Source: Blastomussa wellsi
Lineage: Eukaryota; Cnidaria; Anthozoa; Scleractinia; Plerogyridae
Length of the DNA stretch: 64,000 bases
Reading direction: 5' to 3'
Assembly (NCBI GenBank): GCA_947652115.1
Contig: OX393564.1
Coordinates: 1,648,786-1,712,785 of the forward strand
Shown: positions 63,001 through 64,000 of the stretch, in pieces
Position numbering within the stretch: the stretch's first letter is position 1
Layout of the letters: every line of letters starts with the position of its first letter
Program-made: the position numbers and the translations under genes
The notes under the pieces: model-generated
What the model was told of the DNA's origin: nothing
What the model saw: the letters and a program-made list of their open reading frames with translations, nothing else
Database searches by the model: none

Positions 63001-64000
63001 TTGGTGAGGTGATCTGTCGCACATGGCAAACAGCTGATAAGATGAAGAAACTCCGAGGAAAGCTTGCTGAAGAAACGGTAAATATGATCACTGTGCAGTA
63101 ATTTATGGCTTGAATTAAACACCAGCTAGCCTGGGTAATACGTGTGAGTAAAATATTCAAATTATTAAACAAGACCAACCTGTAAGTGATTAATTAAAAA
63201 TTCTTTTTGTTAACAGGGAAGCAATGACAACATTCGTGTACGCCGTTACATAGCCAAGTACACTATAAACCCAGCGTTAGCACATGGAATGGCACACCAC
63301 ATTGGATCAGTAGAGGTTGGTACTAATAACGAAGCTAGCAAGGTCTTAAAATAGAACGCAAATTGAGACTTGGACAACATTTAGTGTGTTCTGAGAGAAA
63401 TAGAGGGAATGTAGGCAAAGCTTTCATTTATAAACTGTTTAAGGCACAATGGCATTCGCCCTTGAAGAAATCTTCAAAATCATCCACCATTACGGTTTGT
63501 ATGTGATGTGACTCAAGCACTTCGCTATTGCAAATAATGACTTAAGAGTAATTATCATAATTAATGTTATTATAATTATCTTAGCAATTATCAACATTTC
63601 ATTTATAATGTTTTGTAAAAGAAAAGGCAGAAGTTTACAGTTGGGTGAAAAATGGAATGTAATTTCACAAACATTGATCTGCCTCTATTAATGGATTGGG
63701 AGAACAAAACATTGTACTGGCAACATGGAGGTTACGATTCAAACCTTGCTAATGCCTTAATCTTTCAGAGTCTTTGCACCTAAATTATTACCACTTCTAT
63801 TACCACCCATGCACAATAAAGATTGATTGATTGATTGATTATTTGGAGGGTGATCAGACCAATTTCTGATTTGTTCATGTCAATCACTTCACAGGTTATA
63901 ATTTTATGATTTATTTTCTGTCATTAATTTTCAGGTTGGAAAACTGGCTGATTTGGTGCTATGGAAACCTGCACTGTTTGGTGCCAAGCCAGAGATAGTT
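42051..64000 (+). CDS. Eukaryotic single-chain urease (3' end beyond window; exons 3-11 present twice)
   Basis: Exons 1-2: 42051-42176, 44262-44328. Exons 3-11, copy A: 44950-45032, 45277-45399, 45885-46001, 46215-46292, 46986-47065, 48916-49021, 49903-50022, 50613-50699, 51256-51381; copy B is listed separately. Exons 12-23: 58699-58761, 58965-59118, 59267-59321, 59989-60038, 60139-60211, 61367-61448, 61845-61910, 61982-62160, 62530-62644, 62988-63077, 63217-63315, 63935-64000+. Order is gamma-like ([20 protein letters not shown]), beta-like ([11 protein letters not shown]), then alpha-like catalytic part. Active site complete: HIH at 59040-59048, the Lys to be carbamylated in GLKLHEDWG (61371), His in IHTDTLNE (61854), His in GGGHAPD (62027), flap Cys-His in MVCHHLD (62144), Asp in SSDSQ (62636). 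Urease hydrolyses urea to ammonia and carbamate and needs nickel insertion by accessory proteins, none of which are encoded here. Confidence 0.95.
42828..42940. mobile_element. MITE with AGACTTGTGCAC ends
   Basis: AGACTTGTGCACAGGGAATC at the left is inverted at the right (GATTCCCTGCGCACAAGTCT), and an inner GTAGTTGTATTCA / TGAATTCAACTAC also pairs. It lies in urease intron 1. Confidence 0.75.
43381..43760. other. Degenerate coding-like stretch in urease intron 1
   Basis: Short open runs (e.g. [18 protein letters not shown] and [20 protein letters not shown]) broken by stops suggest an old retrogene or mobile-element remnant. I could not name a family and see no splice sites that would keep them open. 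Confidence 0.25.
44108..44200. repeat. Degenerate AGGATCCTG repeats
   Basis: About six imperfect units around AGGATCCTGTTA / AGGATTCTAACA lie just upstream of urease exon 2. Confidence 0.6.
44614..44806. repeat. Palindromic element in urease intron 2 (also at about 51959-52140)
   Basis: GCAATAGAAGAC...GTGTTTACATAGC...TGTTTAGATG pairs with an inverted copy ending near TCCTCTATTGCTGC. Both duplicated blocks carry it. Confidence 0.75.
45573..45735. repeat. Palindromic element in urease intron 4 (also at about 52908-53070)
   Basis: ATTTTGATATTTTAATATTCA...CCTAAAACAATA pairs with its inverted copy ending at CGAAATT; the core GAGGCTCTGGGG / CCCGGAGCCTC also pairs. Confidence 0.75.
46358..46475 (+). 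mobile_element. SINE body fragment in urease intron 6 (also at about 53702-53820)
   Basis: GGGATGGACTAGCATCCC, GCTCTGGCCTGATGGGCC and ACCTTTACCTTG match the 3' body of the 51639 SINE. No tRNA head is present. Confidence 0.7.
46483..46642. mobile_element. Hairpin element in urease intron 6 (also at about 53825-53985)
   Basis: TTTGGTTTTATCAACAGGG pairs with CCCAGTTGATAAAACCAAA, and the centre carries GAGCGTTAGCCCTTCGTC with flanking inverted AGCTGACRTTTCG. It is a complete 160 bp hairpin. Confidence 0.8.
46852..46917. repeat. CAGATCCGGAGTCCCAT minisatellite (copy B at 54190-54293 is longer)
   Basis: Roughly four 17-18 bp units in copy A, against about six in copy B. Confidence 0.85.
47318..47614. 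mobile_element. MITE with CCCAGGGGGGTACT ends (copy B at 54665-54953)
   Basis: CCCAGGGGGGTACTTGCATA and its complement bound about 300 bp with a poly-G run after CATGATG. The run is longer in copy A than in copy B. Confidence 0.8.
50189..50440. mobile_element. 252 bp hairpin MITE in urease intron 9, copy A
   Basis: AAGGTGGATTTCCACTGTCG and its complement form the ends, and CTGGCTTTACGTRCGTAAA pairs inside. At the same place in copy B (57564-57602) only the outer ends remain. Confidence 0.8.
51423..51622. other. Assembly gap of 200 N
   Basis: Exactly 200 N, the usual placeholder for a gap of unknown size. It lies exactly at the junction of the two duplicated blocks. Confidence 1.
51623..58572 (+). 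repeat. Duplicated block, copy B (urease exons 3-11)
   Basis: Exon equivalents: 52300-52382, 52619-52741, 53227-53343, 53557-53634, 54363-54442, 56257-56362, 57284-57397, 57775-57861, 58406-58531. All are open. Exon 9 is two codons shorter at its start because an inserted stretch replaces the copy A acceptor. Copy B continues directly, without a gap, into exon 12, so it is the copy physically linked to the catalytic exons. Confidence 0.93.
51639..51948 (+). mobile_element. Full-length tRNA-derived SINE with 10 bp target duplication
   Basis: The tRNA-like head (TGGCCTAATGGTTAGTGCGC; B-box GGGTTCGAGTCC) is followed by the body and a (CTTAC)n-type tail (51933-51948). It is flanked on both sides by TAACTAAGCA (51629-51638 and 51949-51958). 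Copy A has the empty site at about 44614-44623. Confidence 0.95.
59680..59815 (+). mobile_element. SINE, tRNA head and partial body
   Basis: GTGGCCTAATGGTTAGTGCG and a degraded B-box (GGGTTCTACCTC) are followed by GGGGCACTGTGTTGTGTTCT. It is truncated at its 3' side and lies in urease intron 14. Confidence 0.85.
61049..61281. mobile_element. MITE in urease intron 16
   Basis: GTGTGACGGGCCTTAGTGTGG...ACAAACTTTTTTGACAA pairs with an inverted copy ending GTGTGTTAC, with inner CAGAGAGCGC / GCGCTCTCTG and CCTCCTTG / CAAGGAGG pairs. It is about 230 bp. Confidence 0.8.
61553..61596. repeat. Perfect 44 bp palindrome
   Basis: ATTCTTCTAGTTAGGAATTC is followed by its inverted copy after a 4 bp loop. 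It lies in urease intron 17. Confidence 0.9.
63680..63842. mobile_element. Possible non-LTR 3' end with ATTG/GATT tail
   Basis: It ends GCACAATAAAGATTGATTGA with a (GATT)n run, the style of CR1/L2-like 3' ends. There is no coding region, so the call is tentative. It lies in urease intron 22. Confidence 0.35.

Noticed and set aside
42051..64000. Bacterial contamination or recent bacterial transfer of urease
   Set aside because: More than twenty spliceable introns, animal SINEs in the introns and the fused gamma-beta-alpha order fit a eukaryotic urease.
1..64000. CRISPR arrays, operons or phage-type defence genes
   Set aside because: The DNA is clearly animal nuclear sequence; none of the tandem repeats has a repeat-spacer pattern.

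Overview
The window is animal nuclear DNA. It is AT-rich, its genes are split by many short introns with GT..AG borders, and it is crowded with tRNA-derived SINEs and short hairpin elements. The gene content (animal-type CLC-6, P4HTM, CDCA3 and C8orf33-like genes plus an intron-rich eukaryotic urease) and the repeat style suggest a cnidarian, most likely an anthozoan such as a stony coral. That assignment is an inference. Exons were joined by hand from splice sites, reading phase and family resemblance; every join given was phase-checked except where stated.

Layout, left to right. (1) 257-7186, minus: the 5' part of a gene with an NlpC/P60-type peptidase domain, a long Ser/Thr-rich linker and what looks like the start of a tubulin-tyrosine-ligase-like domain; it runs off the left edge. 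(2) 8119-8859, plus: a single-exon CDCA3/Tome-1-like mitotic regulator, divergent from gene 1. (3) 11132-14797, minus: a complete seven-exon C8orf33 (UPF0488) homologue. (4) 14962-16122, plus: a two-exon Cys-rich zinc-binding-type protein of unknown function, head-to-head with gene 3 over a 164 bp shared promoter. (5) 18273-32403, minus: a nearly complete CLCN6 chloride/proton exchanger gene. (6) 33660-35226: a GC-rich 35/36 bp minisatellite next to a 500 bp foldback. (7) 37427-40047, minus: transmembrane prolyl 4-hydroxylase P4HTM, with a GC donor in its first intron. (8) 42051 to the right edge, plus: a urease gene whose C-terminal end lies outside the window.

Urease exons 3-11 occur twice, at 44.6-51.4 kb and 51.6-58.6 kb, with a 200-N gap between the copies. 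Exon phases show that reading through both copies would shift the frame. The copies differ by a SINE with a perfect target-site duplication, by repeat copy number and by hairpin deletions. Two haplotypes placed in series by the assembler is the simplest reading; a real tandem duplication is the alternative.

The genes do not form a pathway. They are ordinary, individually transcribed animal genes. The parts most worth attention are the NlpC/P60-TTL-like fusion, the host-encoded urease (all expected metal-binding and catalytic residues visible), the uncharacterised Cys-rich protein, and the record of recent mobile-element activity.
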